Notes under the pieces: generated by a model
Seen by the model: only the letters and a program-made list of their open reading frames with translations
Told to the model about the DNA's origin: nothing
Databases searched by the model: none
Shown: one piece after another, positions 24,182 to 33,272 of the stretch
Numbering within the stretch: the first letter of the stretch is position 1
Layout: each line of letters starts with the position of its first letter
NCBI GenBank assembly: GCA_041753575.1
Contig: JBGSUA010000063.1
Coordinates: 1 to 64,000, forward strand
Length of the DNA stretch: 64,000 nt
Origin: CG2-30-51-40 sp041753575
GTDB taxonomy: Bacteria; Desulfobacterota; DSM-4660; Desulfatiglandales; Desulfatiglandaceae
Reading direction: 5' to 3'
Made by a program: the position numbers and the translations under genes

Positions 24182-26746
24182 ATGGTTCGGGTCTATTGGC
24201 TTTTTGCTTCCACTCTCCTGCTGCTTCTGATTTTTCAGCCGCTGCGGGCAGCGGAACCGACAGAGGCGAAGCAGGTTTTGGTCGTTTTCAGTGAAGGCAG
24301 GGACAACCCGGGTCAGGCGATGACCGAGCAGGGGATCCGGGCGGGCTTTCTTTCGAACAGAGACTCTGATGTCCGGCTTTTTACCGAATACCTTGACGTA
24401 TCTCGGTTCGGAAGCCCCACCCACGCAAGCGCCATGGCAGATTTCCTGCTCCGCAAGTACTCAGGGATTGAAATCAACGCCATCATTACCGTCTATCCAT
24501 GGGCTGTGGACTTCCTGCTTGCAGAAAGGAGTTTCCTTTTTTCAAAGGTCCCTGTCATTGCTGCTGCACTTACCAGGGGCTATGCGGAGCGGCTGGCAAA
24601 CTCTCCTGCGCGTCCCTTTGTGACCGGCACCATCGTAGGAGAAAAAATCACCGAACTGATGGATGATGCGCTGCGCCTTAGAACGCGAACGAAGCGTGTG
24701 GCACTGGTGGCAGGGACATCAGCCAACGACAGTTACGTCGAACAAGGATACCGAGAAGGTCTGGCACGCTATGCAGATAAAATTGAGTTGATTGATTTGA
24801 CGAAACTTTCAATGGAGGAAACCCTTTCAAGGGTGGGTTCGCTTCCGAAAGACACAGTCGTCTTTTATTCGAGTATTTTCAAAGACGGGGCAGGGAAAAT
24901 ATTTTCTCCAACCGAGGCGCTATCAAGAATCGCCAAGGTCTCCAGCGTGCCTGTCTTCGGCGCCTTGGAGACCTATCTGGGACATGGCATCGTAGGCGGC
25001 CACCTGCTGAGCTTTACGGATCATGGCAAAGAGGCCGCGGCGATGGCCCTCAAGGTCATGGCGGGTCAAGCTCCGGGATCTGTTCCCTTCGGCGGGAAGA
25101 AGGCATACATCACCGCCTATGATTGGCGGGAGCTCAAGCGCTGGAATATACCTGAAAAGGCGGTCTCAGCCCGCTCTGAAATACGGTATCACGTACCGTC
25201 TTTCTGGGAGGCGCACCGGTCAGCCATTATGGGTGCGATCACTTTGGTTGTCGTGGAGACCCTTCTTGTTTTCGGACTGCTTATCAATTTTATGAGGCGT
25301 CGCAGGGCCGAACGGTCACTGACGGAGAGCGAGGAGCGACTGAGTCTGGCGGCGGATTCGGCCGGCGCGGGACTCTGGAGTTTGAATCTTGCGGACAGGC
25401 GCTACTGGATAACCGATAAAACCAGGGAGCTGTATGATTTGCCGCCGAATGAAGTGGTAACTTTTGATCGTTTTCTGGATGTTGTCCATCCGGATGACCG
25501 TGAGCTGGTTCGCCAGAGAGTGGAAGCGATTGTGCAGTCGAGTGAGGAGGTGGGCATCGAGTACCGCATCATTCCAACCGATGGAAAGGTAAGATGGATT
25601 GCTTCGCAGGGTCGCGTCCACCTCACGGAGTCGGGTGCTCCTGATCGCCTGATGGGGGTATCCATAGACATCACCCATCGCAAGCTCATGGAAGCGGAAC
25701 TGCAAAAAAGGCTTCATGAAATAGAAAATCTCAAGCAGCAGCTTGAGAAAGAAAATGTCTATTTAAAGGATGAAGTCGTCCTTTCGTTTCCGCAGGACAC
25801 GATCGTAGGTAAAAGTGTTCCCATACAGCAGGCCCTCAGCGTAGCGGAGCAGGTCGCCCGCACAGACAGCACCGTCCTCATCACCGGTGAAACAGGCACC
25901 GGAAAGGAACTGCTTGCCCGTTTTATTCACAACCGGAGCAAACGCGGAGGCCGGGTGATGGTAAGGGTCAACTGCGGCGCCCTTCCGCCGACTTTGATTG
26001 AAAGTGAACTGTTCGGCCGGGAAAAAGGCGCCTACACCGGCGCCCTGTCCCGGGAATCCGGTCGCTTTGAGACGGCGGACGGCTCCACCCTTCTTCTCGA
26101 TGAGATCGGGGAGCTGCAGGCGGACCTTCAGGCCAAGTTGCTGCATTTTCTGGAATCAGGGGAATTTGAAAGGGTCGGAAGCTCCAAAACGATAAAAGTC
26201 GATGTGCGAGTGATCGCCGCTACCAACCGTAACCTGGCGGAAGAAGTGAAAAAAGGCAATTTTCGGGAAGACCTGTATTACCGGCTCAACGTATTTCCTA
26301 TCGAGGTTCCTCCTCTGAGACTGAGGCTGGAGGACATTCCGCTCCTTGTGCAGGTTTTTATCAACGAATTCAACAAGCAGATGGGCAGGAAGGTTCACTC
26401 TGTCTCCAAAATGACCATGAGCCTGTTGCAGCAGTATGAATGGCCCGGGAATATCAGAGAACTGAGAAACGTCATCGAGCACGCGGTCATCCTTAGTCAG
26501 GGTGACACACTGAACCTGGAGATGCCGAAAGACCTGACCGAGGCTTCATCCCGGGAACCCAGCCTGGAGGATAGCGAAAGGCAGGTCATTCTAAGGGTCC
26601 TGGAGAAGACAGGCTGGCGCATCAAAGGGGCCAACGGAGCAGCCGAAATTCTAAAACTGAAACCCTCAACCCTCTATAGCAAAATGGAGAAATTGGGCAT
26701 ACCTTCCCGCCGCGCCCTGCGCAAAAAAGACGACATGCCGTCCTAA
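24182..26746 (+). CDS. Membrane-spanning sigma-54 activator with periplasmic ABC-binding-protein-like sensor
   Basis: An 854-residue fusion of a sensor and a transcription factor. A signal/anchor segment (WLFASTLLLLLIFQPLRA) is followed by an ABC_sub_bind-like ligand domain to about residue 335 (KQVLVVFSEGRDNPG...). A second membrane helix spans about 344-366 (AIMGAITLVVVETLLVFGLL). A PAS/PAC domain follows at about 380-500 (LWSLNLADRRYWIT, DGKVRWIASQG), then a coiled coil, then the AAA+ domain with Walker A GETGTGKE at 569-576 and the sigma-54 contact loop GAYTGA at 616-621 (the usual GAFTGA with Tyr). A Fis-type HTH ends it (GAAEILKLKPSTLYSKMEKL). It would activate sigma-54 promoters directly in response to an outside ligand. 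I found no clear -24/-12 site nearby. Confidence 0.93.
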   Translation: MVRVYWLFASTLLLLLIFQPLRAAEPTEAKQVLVVFSEGRDNPGQAMTEQGIRAGFLSNRDSDVRLFTEYLDVSRFGSPTHASAMADFLLRKYSGIEINAIITVYPWAVDFLLAERSFLFSKVPVIAAALTRGYAERLANSPARPFVTGTIVGEKITELMDDALRLRTRTKRVALVAGTSANDSYVEQGYREGLARYADKIELIDLTKLSMEETLSRVGSLPKDTVVFYSSIFKDGAGKIFSPTEALSRIAKVSSVPVFGALETYLGHGIVGGHLLSFTDHGKEAAAMALKVMAGQAPGSVPFGGKKAYITAYDWRELKRWNIPEKAVSARSEIRYHVPSFWEAHRSAIMGAITLVVVETLLVFGLLINFMRRRRAERSLTESEERLSLAADSAGAGLWSLNLADRRYWITDKTRELYDLPPNEVVTFDRFLDVVHPDDRELVRQRVEAIVQSSEEVGIEYRIIPTDGKVRWIASQGRVHLTESGAPDRLMGVSIDITHRKLMEAELQKRLHEIENLKQQLEKENVYLKDEVVLSFPQDTIVGKSVPIQQALSVAEQVARTDSTVLITGETGTGKELLARFIHNRSKRGGRVMVRVNCGALPPTLIESELFGREKGAYTGALSRESGRFETADGSTLLLDEIGELQADLQAKLLHFLESGEFERVGSSKTIKVDVRVIAATNRNLAEEVKKGNFREDLYYRLNVFPIEVPPLRLRLEDIPLLVQVFINEFNKQMGRKVHSVSKMTMSLLQQYEWPGNIRELRNVIEHAVILSQGDTLNLEMPKDLTEASSREPSLEDSERQVILRVLEKTGWRIKGANGAAEILKLKPSTLYSKMEKLGIPSRRALRKKDDMPS

Positions 26747-26864
26747 AGGCGGAATGTCAACCTTTTTCTGCGTGAAATTCCTCCCCCTCCGATGTCAAGC
26801 ACTTTATAAATAACAACATTTTCAATAAGATAAACTTTATTTTACTCCACATTGCCTGAGTGGT

Positions 26865-27248
26865 ATGGGTCATGCTCTGACTCAGGACATGATTATCTCG
26901 TTTCTCAAGCTGAAACCAATCCCTGATAAGCATCAAGCCGTCCTGGACATCCTTGGATACGTAAAAGAACGTTTGCAAATGAAGAGAGGATGTTTGGAGA
27001 GCAGCATATTTCAGGAATGCGACAGCGACCCCATGATTCTTTACCTGGAAGCATGGCAATCCAAAATGGATATGGACCGGCATATCGAATCCGACGTCTA
27101 TCTGCGCCTCCTCAATGCGATGGACCTTTGCCGGGAGAGACCGGATATTTCTTTTCATGAGGTTTCGGAAACAAAAGGCATGGACTGGATCGCTGCCTTA
27201 CGACTTAAAGATGAAAGTTCGTCAGTCAACAAGGAAACAACATATTAA
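26865..27248 (+). CDS. Antibiotic biosynthesis monooxygenase (ABM) fold protein
   Basis: A 127-residue protein with the ferredoxin-like ABM pattern: a first strand and helix (MIISFLKLKPIPDKHQAVLD), RGCLESSIFQECDSDPMILYLEAWQSKMDMDRHIESDVYLRLLNA as the core beta-alpha-beta stretch, then a C-terminal strand. ABM-fold proteins are small dimeric heme- or quinol-modifying enzymes or ligand binders, and the activity cannot be told from sequence. No strong SD precedes the ATG at 26865, and a later ATG at 26889 (MIISFLKLK) after CAGGAC is an alternative. It follows the sigma-54 activator and precedes secreted beta-helix genes, with no clear functional tie. Confidence 0.6.
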   Translation: MGHALTQDMIISFLKLKPIPDKHQAVLDILGYVKERLQMKRGCLESSIFQECDSDPMILYLEAWQSKMDMDRHIESDVYLRLLNAMDLCRERPDISFHEVSETKGMDWIAALRLKDESSSVNKETTY

Positions 27249-27277
27249 ATTAATTTTAAATTCAGGAGAGAGTAAAC

Positions 27278-29034
27278 ATGAAAGAGTATTCAATATGGAC
27301 CAATGACTATTTATCAAAAGCGATCAGGCTGAACACTAAAAAGATCATCGCGTCACTTGTCTTGATCCTGTGTTTCGGCATCTCACCCGCGTGGGGTGCT
27401 AAACCTGGGGCTATACTCTACGTGAATGCATCCGCAGCAATCGCTGGAGACGGGATGAGATGGGAAACTGCCTTCACCGACCTCCAGCACGCCCTGGATG
27501 CCGCCGTGTCCGGTGATGAGATCTGGGTGGCGGCCGGCACCTACAAGCCAACCAACAGTAGTGACCGCACGGTCTCCTTTATCCTCAAAAGCGGTGTGAA
27601 GATCTACGGCGGCTTCGCGGGCGGCGAGAAAGCCCTCCGCGAGCGTTCTTCGGATCCGAGCCTGACCATCCTGAGCGGCGACATCGGGACCATTGGCGTC
27701 GATACGGACAACAGCTATCACGTGGTCTATGCCGACGGGGTGACCGGCGCCGTGCTTGACGGTTTCACGGTGACCCTCGGCCGTGGTGAGGGTACGTCTT
27801 ACAGCGACCGCAACGGCGCCGGCATGTACAACTACGAGAGCTCCCTGACCATCGCCAACTGCATCTTCAGGGACAACCAGGTGGCGGTAAAACCTATAAT
27901 GTTAGTGGCTATGGCGGCGGCATGTACAACTACAACAGCGCACCGATCGTCACCAACTGCATTTTCAGCGGGAACCGGGCGGGCGAGGGCGCTATTAGTT
28001 CCAAAGGCTATGGCGGCGCCATGTTCAACGAAGGCCATTTCGGCAGCGACCTCGACCCCCAATGGCCCGTTATCACCGGCTGCACCTTCAGCGACAACAA
28101 AAGAGGCGGTGCTTCTATGGACCTGAAGGATGGGGGCGGAGGCATGTACAACGATTTCTGCTCCCCGACCATCGATAGATGCACATTCGCTGATAACTAT
28201 TCGAAAGGTTACGGCGGCGCCATGTACAACTATGGCAGCGGGCCAAAAATCCTGAATTGCACCTTCTACCGGAACGGCTGGGGGTGGTATTATTATTCCG
28301 AGCCGAACTTCAGGCCTTTCTCCATGCACGGGGGCGCCATCAATCTAATCAATAGTCCGGCTATCATCGCCAACACCGTCTTTATGGAGAATGGCGCTAA
28401 AGGGGAAGGCGGTGCCCTTTATAGCCGAGCCACTTTTCCATTCCAACGGCCGACGCTCTACAACTGCCTTTTCTACGAGAACATCCGCTGGAACCCAAAG
28501 GCCACTAGGGTGGAGGAGATAGGGCCGTACTCCAGCCACGTTTATGGGGTTATCAACGGCGACTCAGTCAACAACCTGTACGATATCGATCCTCTTCTGG
28601 TGGACCCCGCGGGCGCCGACTTCCGCCTGCGCTACGAGTCGCCCTGTATCGACTCGGGTACTACTCGGAAGTTCGCCGAGATACGCTGGCTGCCGATGCC
28701 GGCTGACGACTTCTACGGAGACAAGCGGATAGTGGACGGTGACGGCGACGGCGTGCCCGCGGCCGACATAGGAGTGTATGAATTCATTCCCAACCTCCCG
28801 GACCTGGGCGCATTCCTCCAGGCACTGGCTGGCGCCGGAGAAATCGACCCGGCAGTGGCGGAGCGCCTGCTTGCCTATGTCGATGACGCTCAGGCGGCGC
28901 TGGACCAGGAAGAGAAGGAAACAGCGATAAGCATCCTCAACGAACTGATCGCCGAGTTTAGGGTTTCACTAAACGATACCGAGATCGCACAGGCAATCGA
29001 AATCAAGATCCAGGCCGTGATCGAGGAAATATGA
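27278..29034 (+). CDS. Secreted right-handed beta-helix protein, frameshifted
   Basis: The gene is split by a one-base loss near 27880. The first frame gives a signal peptide (KKIIASLVLILCFGISPAWG), then the beta-helix entry module (AILYVNASAAIAGDG...DEIWVAAGTY) and coils to NCIFRDNQ. The second frame continues with GGGKTYNVSGYGGGMYNYNS and further Gly/Asn-rich coils, then a charged helical tail to 29034. Restoring one G in the CAGGTGGCGG stretch joins the two into 585 residues. GGAGAG precedes the ATG. Such proteins are secreted or surface-bound and bind or cleave polysaccharides or serve as adhesins; no catalytic residues are evident. The break may be a real mutation or a sequencing error, because no slippery site is visible. 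Confidence 0.8.
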
Positions 29035-29246
29035 CGGGCTAAGTCAAAGATTGAGGTAAGATGAACACGGGCCGAGAGCCCGGCGGCTCCAGATCCGGGG
29101 ACCTCGGCCCACTGACTTTCCATAGTGAGCGTAAGGGAAATCAGCGTCAGCGATAAAGATATGGCCCGGCGCTGCCAAAGACCGCCAGTCAACCGGAAAA
29201 CGTAAGCATCAAAGTGGCTTTTATAAAAATTAAGAGAGGTTGAAAA

Positions 29247-31502
29247 ATGAAAAAATATGCAAAATTAAAAATGATTGCGTTGTTCGCCGCTATACTGTGC
29301 TTCGGCATTTCACAGGCGTGGGGTGCTGATTTATATGTGGATGCGTCCAAACCAACAGCTGGAGACGGAACGAGTTGGGCTGCTGCGTTCTATGACCTGC
29401 AGGCCGCCCTGTCGATAGCTGCCGATGGCGATGCGATCCATGTGGCCCAGGGGACCTACACACCGGGCGACACGCGGGATGCGTCGTTTGTGCTGGTCAA
29501 GAACCTGACTTTGCTGGGGGGTTATCCGGCTGGCGGCGGAGACCGCGACCCGGCTGCCAACCCGACGGTGCTGAGCGGAGAAATCGGCGTAGACCGTGAT
29601 ATGTCCGACAATATCTACCACGTGGTCAACATCTACGGGTATAACTTCGGGGTCACACTTGATGGGTTCACCATCACCAAGGGTAATGCAAGTGAAGGGC
29701 CTTACAACATGGGCGGAGGGATGTGGGTTTCAGGCGGGTGGCGGGTTACCCTTAATAACGTTACTTTCTCTTACAACAGGGCAGTTGGCGGTGGCGGCGG
29801 ATTGCGATTTTCAGGTGAAAGCCTGACCCTGAGCCATGTGACATTCAACGGCAACATGGCAAGCAATGGGAATGGTGGGGGCTTACACTTTTCGGGCGGC
29901 AGCCTGAGCATGGACCATGTGGACTTTTCCCATAATGTTGCACGTAATTTTGGCGGGGGATTGTTTTTTTCGGGTGAAAGCATCATGGATATCAACCATG
30001 TAAACTTCTTCAACAACGCAGCGGTCGCCTTGTCTGATCAACCAGAGGCAAGGGGTGGAGGAATTTACATCGAATCCTACGTTTATGACAAGCCCTTGAA
30101 TATGACCAATGTGACCCTTTCCCGCAACCAGGCCAATGGCAATGACTATGGGAGGGGCGGAGGAATCTATGTGGCCAGAGGTCCGGAATACGCTCCGATA
30201 GCACTGACCAACGTGACCCTGTCCGATAACCAGGCGAACGGCAAATATGCTTTGGGCGGCGGTATTTGTTCTGGCCTTTCAACCCACTGGCGCTGGATGG
30301 TGCTGACCAACGTGACCCTTTCCGGCAACCGGGCAAACGGCATCGATGCGGGTCAGGGTGGGGGTATCTTCTTTTTTCCCTCGGGTGATTTGATAATGTT
30401 CCACGTGACGGCCTCTGGCAACATTGCAACAGGACAGCAGTCCGCACTGGGTGGTGGTGTTTTTGCCGTTCCTTATATCTCAAATTTCCCTGGGCAGGTA
30501 AGGACTTTCATCCGCAACTCCATCTTCTGGGGCAATGCGCCCGATCAGTTGCAAGGTGTTTCTGCCTGGTACTGTGTCGTCCAGGGGGGCTGGGACGGCT
30601 TCTATAATATTACTGAAGACCCGAGGCTGGGAACCCTCGCCAACTACGGGGGATTTACCCAGACGATCCCGCTGCTGGAAGGCAGTTCGGCCATCGACAC
30701 GGTAATTGCAGAAGATTTCTCTCCGGATACCGACCAGCGCGGTGTGCCCCGACCCCAGGGTGCGGGCTATGACATCGGCGCTTATGAAGCGAGCCCCGTC
30801 CATATCGTGAGCCTGCTCGTCGACCCTGCCGGGCCGGTGCCGGTCAACACGACGGTTTTTGCGGAAGCTGGCTTTAGCGATCTTGACCTGGGAGATGTCC
30901 ATTCCGCCGCCTGGAACTGGGGCGATGGAGAAACCAGTGACGGAGTCGTGGATGAGGAAAGCCAGACGGTCACTGGAGAGCACACCTATGCGCAACCCGG
31001 GGTTTACACGGTCGGGCTGGAAGTACGTGATTCACTGGGAGGGATGGATTCCGCTGCGTATCAATACATTGTGGTGTATGACCCGGCTGCAGGGTTCGTG
31101 ACCGGGGGCGGCTGGATCCATTCCCCGGCTGGTGCCTACGTGGAGGATCCCTCACTTTCCGGAGTGGCGACGTTCGGTTTTGTCTCCAAGTACCAGAAGG
31201 GCGCCACCGTCCCGACCGGCAACACCGAGTTCGAGTTCAAGGCCGGTGATCTTTATTTCCACAGCACCAGCTATGATTGGCTGGTCGTTACCGGCAGTAA
31301 CTATGCCAGGTTCAAAGGATCAGGGGCGATCAACGGCGGTGGCGACTACAAATTCATGCTCTGGGCCGGTGACAGTGATTCGGATACGTTCCGTATTCGA
31401 ATCTGGGAAGAGGACGAAGAAACCGGAGAAGAAACAGTTATCTATGACAATGGTTCCGATCAACCCATCGGCGGCGGATCCATCGTGATTCACACGAAGT
31501 AA
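29247..31502 (+). CDS. Secreted beta-helix / PKD / post-COAP-1 domain protein
   Basis: A 751-residue secreted protein. The signal peptide (LKMIALFAAILCFGISQAWG) is nearly identical in style to that of the preceding gene. The module DLYVDASKPTAGDGTSW...DAIHVAQGTY opens a right-handed beta-helix of about 20 coils with repeated NVTLSxNxAxG and GGGxxF units to about residue 490. A PKD-like beta domain follows (WNWGDGETSDGVVDEESQTV, then GVYTVGLEVRD). The C-terminus is a post-COAP-1 domain (GFVTGGGWIHSPAGAYVEDP, FGFVSKYQKGATVPTGNTEF, KFMLWAGDSDSDTFRIRIWE). The function is probably adhesion or carbohydrate binding outside the cell; no catalytic residues are evident. AGAGG precedes the ATG. Confidence 0.88.
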   Translation: MKKYAKLKMIALFAAILCFGISQAWGADLYVDASKPTAGDGTSWAAAFYDLQAALSIAADGDAIHVAQGTYTPGDTRDASFVLVKNLTLLGGYPAGGGDRDPAANPTVLSGEIGVDRDMSDNIYHVVNIYGYNFGVTLDGFTITKGNASEGPYNMGGGMWVSGGWRVTLNNVTFSYNRAVGGGGGLRFSGESLTLSHVTFNGNMASNGNGGGLHFSGGSLSMDHVDFSHNVARNFGGGLFFSGESIMDINHVNFFNNAAVALSDQPEARGGGIYIESYVYDKPLNMTNVTLSRNQANGNDYGRGGGIYVARGPEYAPIALTNVTLSDNQANGKYALGGGICSGLSTHWRWMVLTNVTLSGNRANGIDAGQGGGIFFFPSGDLIMFHVTASGNIATGQQSALGGGVFAVPYISNFPGQVRTFIRNSIFWGNAPDQLQGVSAWYCVVQGGWDGFYNITEDPRLGTLANYGGFTQTIPLLEGSSAIDTVIAEDFSPDTDQRGVPRPQGAGYDIGAYEASPVHIVSLLVDPAGPVPVNTTVFAEAGFSDLDLGDVHSAAWNWGDGETSDGVVDEESQTVTGEHTYAQPGVYTVGLEVRDSLGGMDSAAYQYIVVYDPAAGFVTGGGWIHSPAGAYVEDPSLSGVATFGFVSKYQKGATVPTGNTEFEFKAGDLYFHSTSYDWLVVTGSNYARFKGSGAINGGGDYKFMLWAGDSDSDTFRIRIWEEDEETGEETVIYDNGSDQPIGGGSIVIHTK

Positions 31503-31506
31503 AAAT

Positions 31507-31668
31507 CGGTTGATTACATCCTCTGATCAAGAGGAAGCTATGAGGTTAGAGGCCATTGCTTATCTCAGGAAGCCTTTTGATGAGAAACACCTCCTCGATG
31601 CGATGCGATTCGATCGGTGGAAACGAGTGGGTCTGAATTCAGGGAAGAAGGTGATGCTATTTGAATGA
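31507..31668 (+). pseudogene. Response-regulator receiver domain remnant
   Basis: In one open frame after the stop of the post-COAP gene, the sequence reads LITSSDQEEAMRLEAIAYLR, then KPFDEKHLLDAM. This is the beta4-alpha4-beta5-alpha5 end of a receiver domain, with the conserved Thr/Ser switch and the Lys-Pro pair. Everything before it, including the phospho-acceptor Asp, is missing. A short unrelated tail leads to a TGA at 31666-31668. It is a broken end of a histidine-kinase or response-regulator gene brought here by rearrangement. Confidence 0.65.
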
Positions 31669-31746
31669 TAGATAAAGAACGGATTTTTGCGGTAGGTGTC
31701 ATATCGGAGACTTGTCTAAAATTTCTTGACAAAAAGGAGGAAAAAA

Positions 31747-32346
31747 ATGAAAAAAATTAAAAGTTTGGCCATTTTCTTTGCAGTACTCGTGATGTTTTCG
31801 TTAGTGTGTGGTGCCGCGTGGGCAAAGAAGCCAGCTATCCCTGCGTGCCCTGCGGGTTTGGCAGGAACATGGGTTGGTGGTGCAGGAAGTGATATAAGGT
31901 GGTTGGCAACTCATACATCGGATAGTTTGAACCCTACAAAGGGCGAAATGATAATGAACTGGACCTATATCAAACCAAGTTTCATTGGTGGTAGTACTTC
32001 GGGATTCACGCTAACTCCGGGCCATGGTATCTGGCAATTAAATGCTGAAGGTAATTATGATTATACCTGGTATGCTTATGCCATTTCTCGGGGAGATGCT
32101 TATTCCATTTATCCCGAGGGGACCATAGCATACACCGTCAGGGTTAGTGGAGTAGCAATGCTAAAAGATCCTAGTGACCCAACTGTCACTAACTGCGACA
32201 TAGTTTATATTTACTACCATTTTGATGGAGCTGAGGGAGAGGTCTTGCCGACTGAGTTCGCTACAACTTCTTACTTTGAAGGTCCCCAAGGATGGGCTGT
32301 CGAAGGGAGAGTTCCTTTGACTGTGACCCCGTTGCCACAACAATAA
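31747..32346 (+). CDS. Secreted hypothetical protein (199 aa)
   Basis: The ATG at 31747 is chosen over the upstream TTG because AAGGAGG precedes it. A Sec signal peptide (KKIKSLAIFFAVLVMFSLVCGAAWA) leads to a mature part of about 170 residues containing CPAGLAGTWVGGAGSDIRWL, then several aromatic, Gly-rich strands (GIWQLNAEGNYDYTWYAYAI) that look like a lipocalin- or avidin-type beta barrel. The GTWVG start and alternating strands suggest a small extracellular ligand-binding barrel, but the family is not recognised and this is inference. It stands alone between a gene remnant and another broken gene, with A/T-richer composition than the neighbours. Confidence 0.65.
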   Translation: MKKIKSLAIFFAVLVMFSLVCGAAWAKKPAIPACPAGLAGTWVGGAGSDIRWLATHTSDSLNPTKGEMIMNWTYIKPSFIGGSTSGFTLTPGHGIWQLNAEGNYDYTWYAYAISRGDAYSIYPEGTIAYTVRVSGVAMLKDPSDPTVTNCDIVYIYYHFDGAEGEVLPTEFATTSYFEGPQGWAVEGRVPLTVTPLPQQ

Positions 32347-32606
32347 GTAAATATCTGACCTTTGAGGGGCTGGCTTTGAGTTAGCCCCTTGAAGGGGATG
32401 AAATTGTCTCAGTTTCTGCTGCTGGCAAGGGTAACATCATGGCCGGTTTGTGCAAATCTAATCCAGAAAACCAATAGCACCAGAGGGACTTTCAGGGGCA
32501 TAGGATCAACCAGATCAATATTTCTGGTACTCTCATTGACATTGTTTTTGAGAAGCAGCTTTTTTCTTAGCAAGTTACTGAATCGTTCAGATGGCAGAGC
32601 CACTGA

Positions 32607-33188
32607 ACTCTGCGCTTACCCTTAGGCAAGGGTTTTTATGACGGGAGCGTCTTTTACGGCAGCGCCGACTCCGGCGTGGTGCCGCTCAACGGCCTCGTGG
32701 ACAACGACGTATACCTCGAAGTAACGGCCATGAACGACTCCGGGGTGATCATCGGCCGCTCCGGCGGCCACGCTGTCCTGTGGGGCGAAGTGGCTGAGCC
32801 GGTGTCGGTTCTTGACTTCTCCAACGCCACCGTCACCCGAAAGGGCAAGACCGTCACCATTACCGTGAAGACGGCCGTTACCAACCCGAGCAGCGAATCG
32901 GCCCTGAACACCTTCGTCAATGCGGCCATGCTGGGTGCTTCAACCCCCACGACGAGCCTGCCCTTGAAGATCGGGACAATCAAACCCGGCGCGAGCAAGA
33001 CCGTTTCGCTCACCTTCAAGAACGTGCTTCCTGACCTTTACCCCTCCCCCTTTACCGTCGAAACGTCGGGATGCGGCGGAATTATTTCCTCCCCCTTGAC
33101 GGCGGAGGGAGGGGCAGGGGTGATTTTCCTCTTTTGTTGTGCCGCCCGGGCATGGCTGTTAGAGGGTCTTAAGCTATACCCCTCATGA
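32607..33188 (+). pseudogene. Truncated HAF-repeat extracellular protein (fragment)
   Basis: The frame opens at 32607 after a stop, with no start codon or SD. It encodes AMNDSGVIIGRSGGHAVLWG, the HAF-repeat signature, followed by a beta-sandwich-like segment (LDFSNATVTRKGKTVTITVK...IGTIKPGASKTVSLTFKNVL). After about residue 140 the reading becomes low-quality (GAGVIFLFCCAARAWLLEG), which suggests a second frameshift near 33035. The N-terminal repeats of the original protein are gone. The G+C-rich style matches the beta-helix genes upstream rather than the A/T-rich gene just before it. Confidence 0.6.
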
Positions 33189-33272
33189 GCTGACCCAGTA
33201 TGATCAGCCTTAACCTACCTCACGAAATTAGTCACGGTCCTGGGCAACTTGCCCTGCATTGGCTCGATGGCA

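Noticed and set aside
29700..30500. Repeated NVTLS/GGG units as a possible CRISPR or tandem-repeat array
   Set aside because: The units are beta-helix coils of variable length within a protein frame. There are no spacer-like unique segments of fixed size.
32409..32603. Minus-strand frame with DLVDPMPLKVPLVLLVFWIR
   Set aside because: It has no SD and no recognised domain, and the plus-strand frame in the same place is equally featureless. Probably non-coding.
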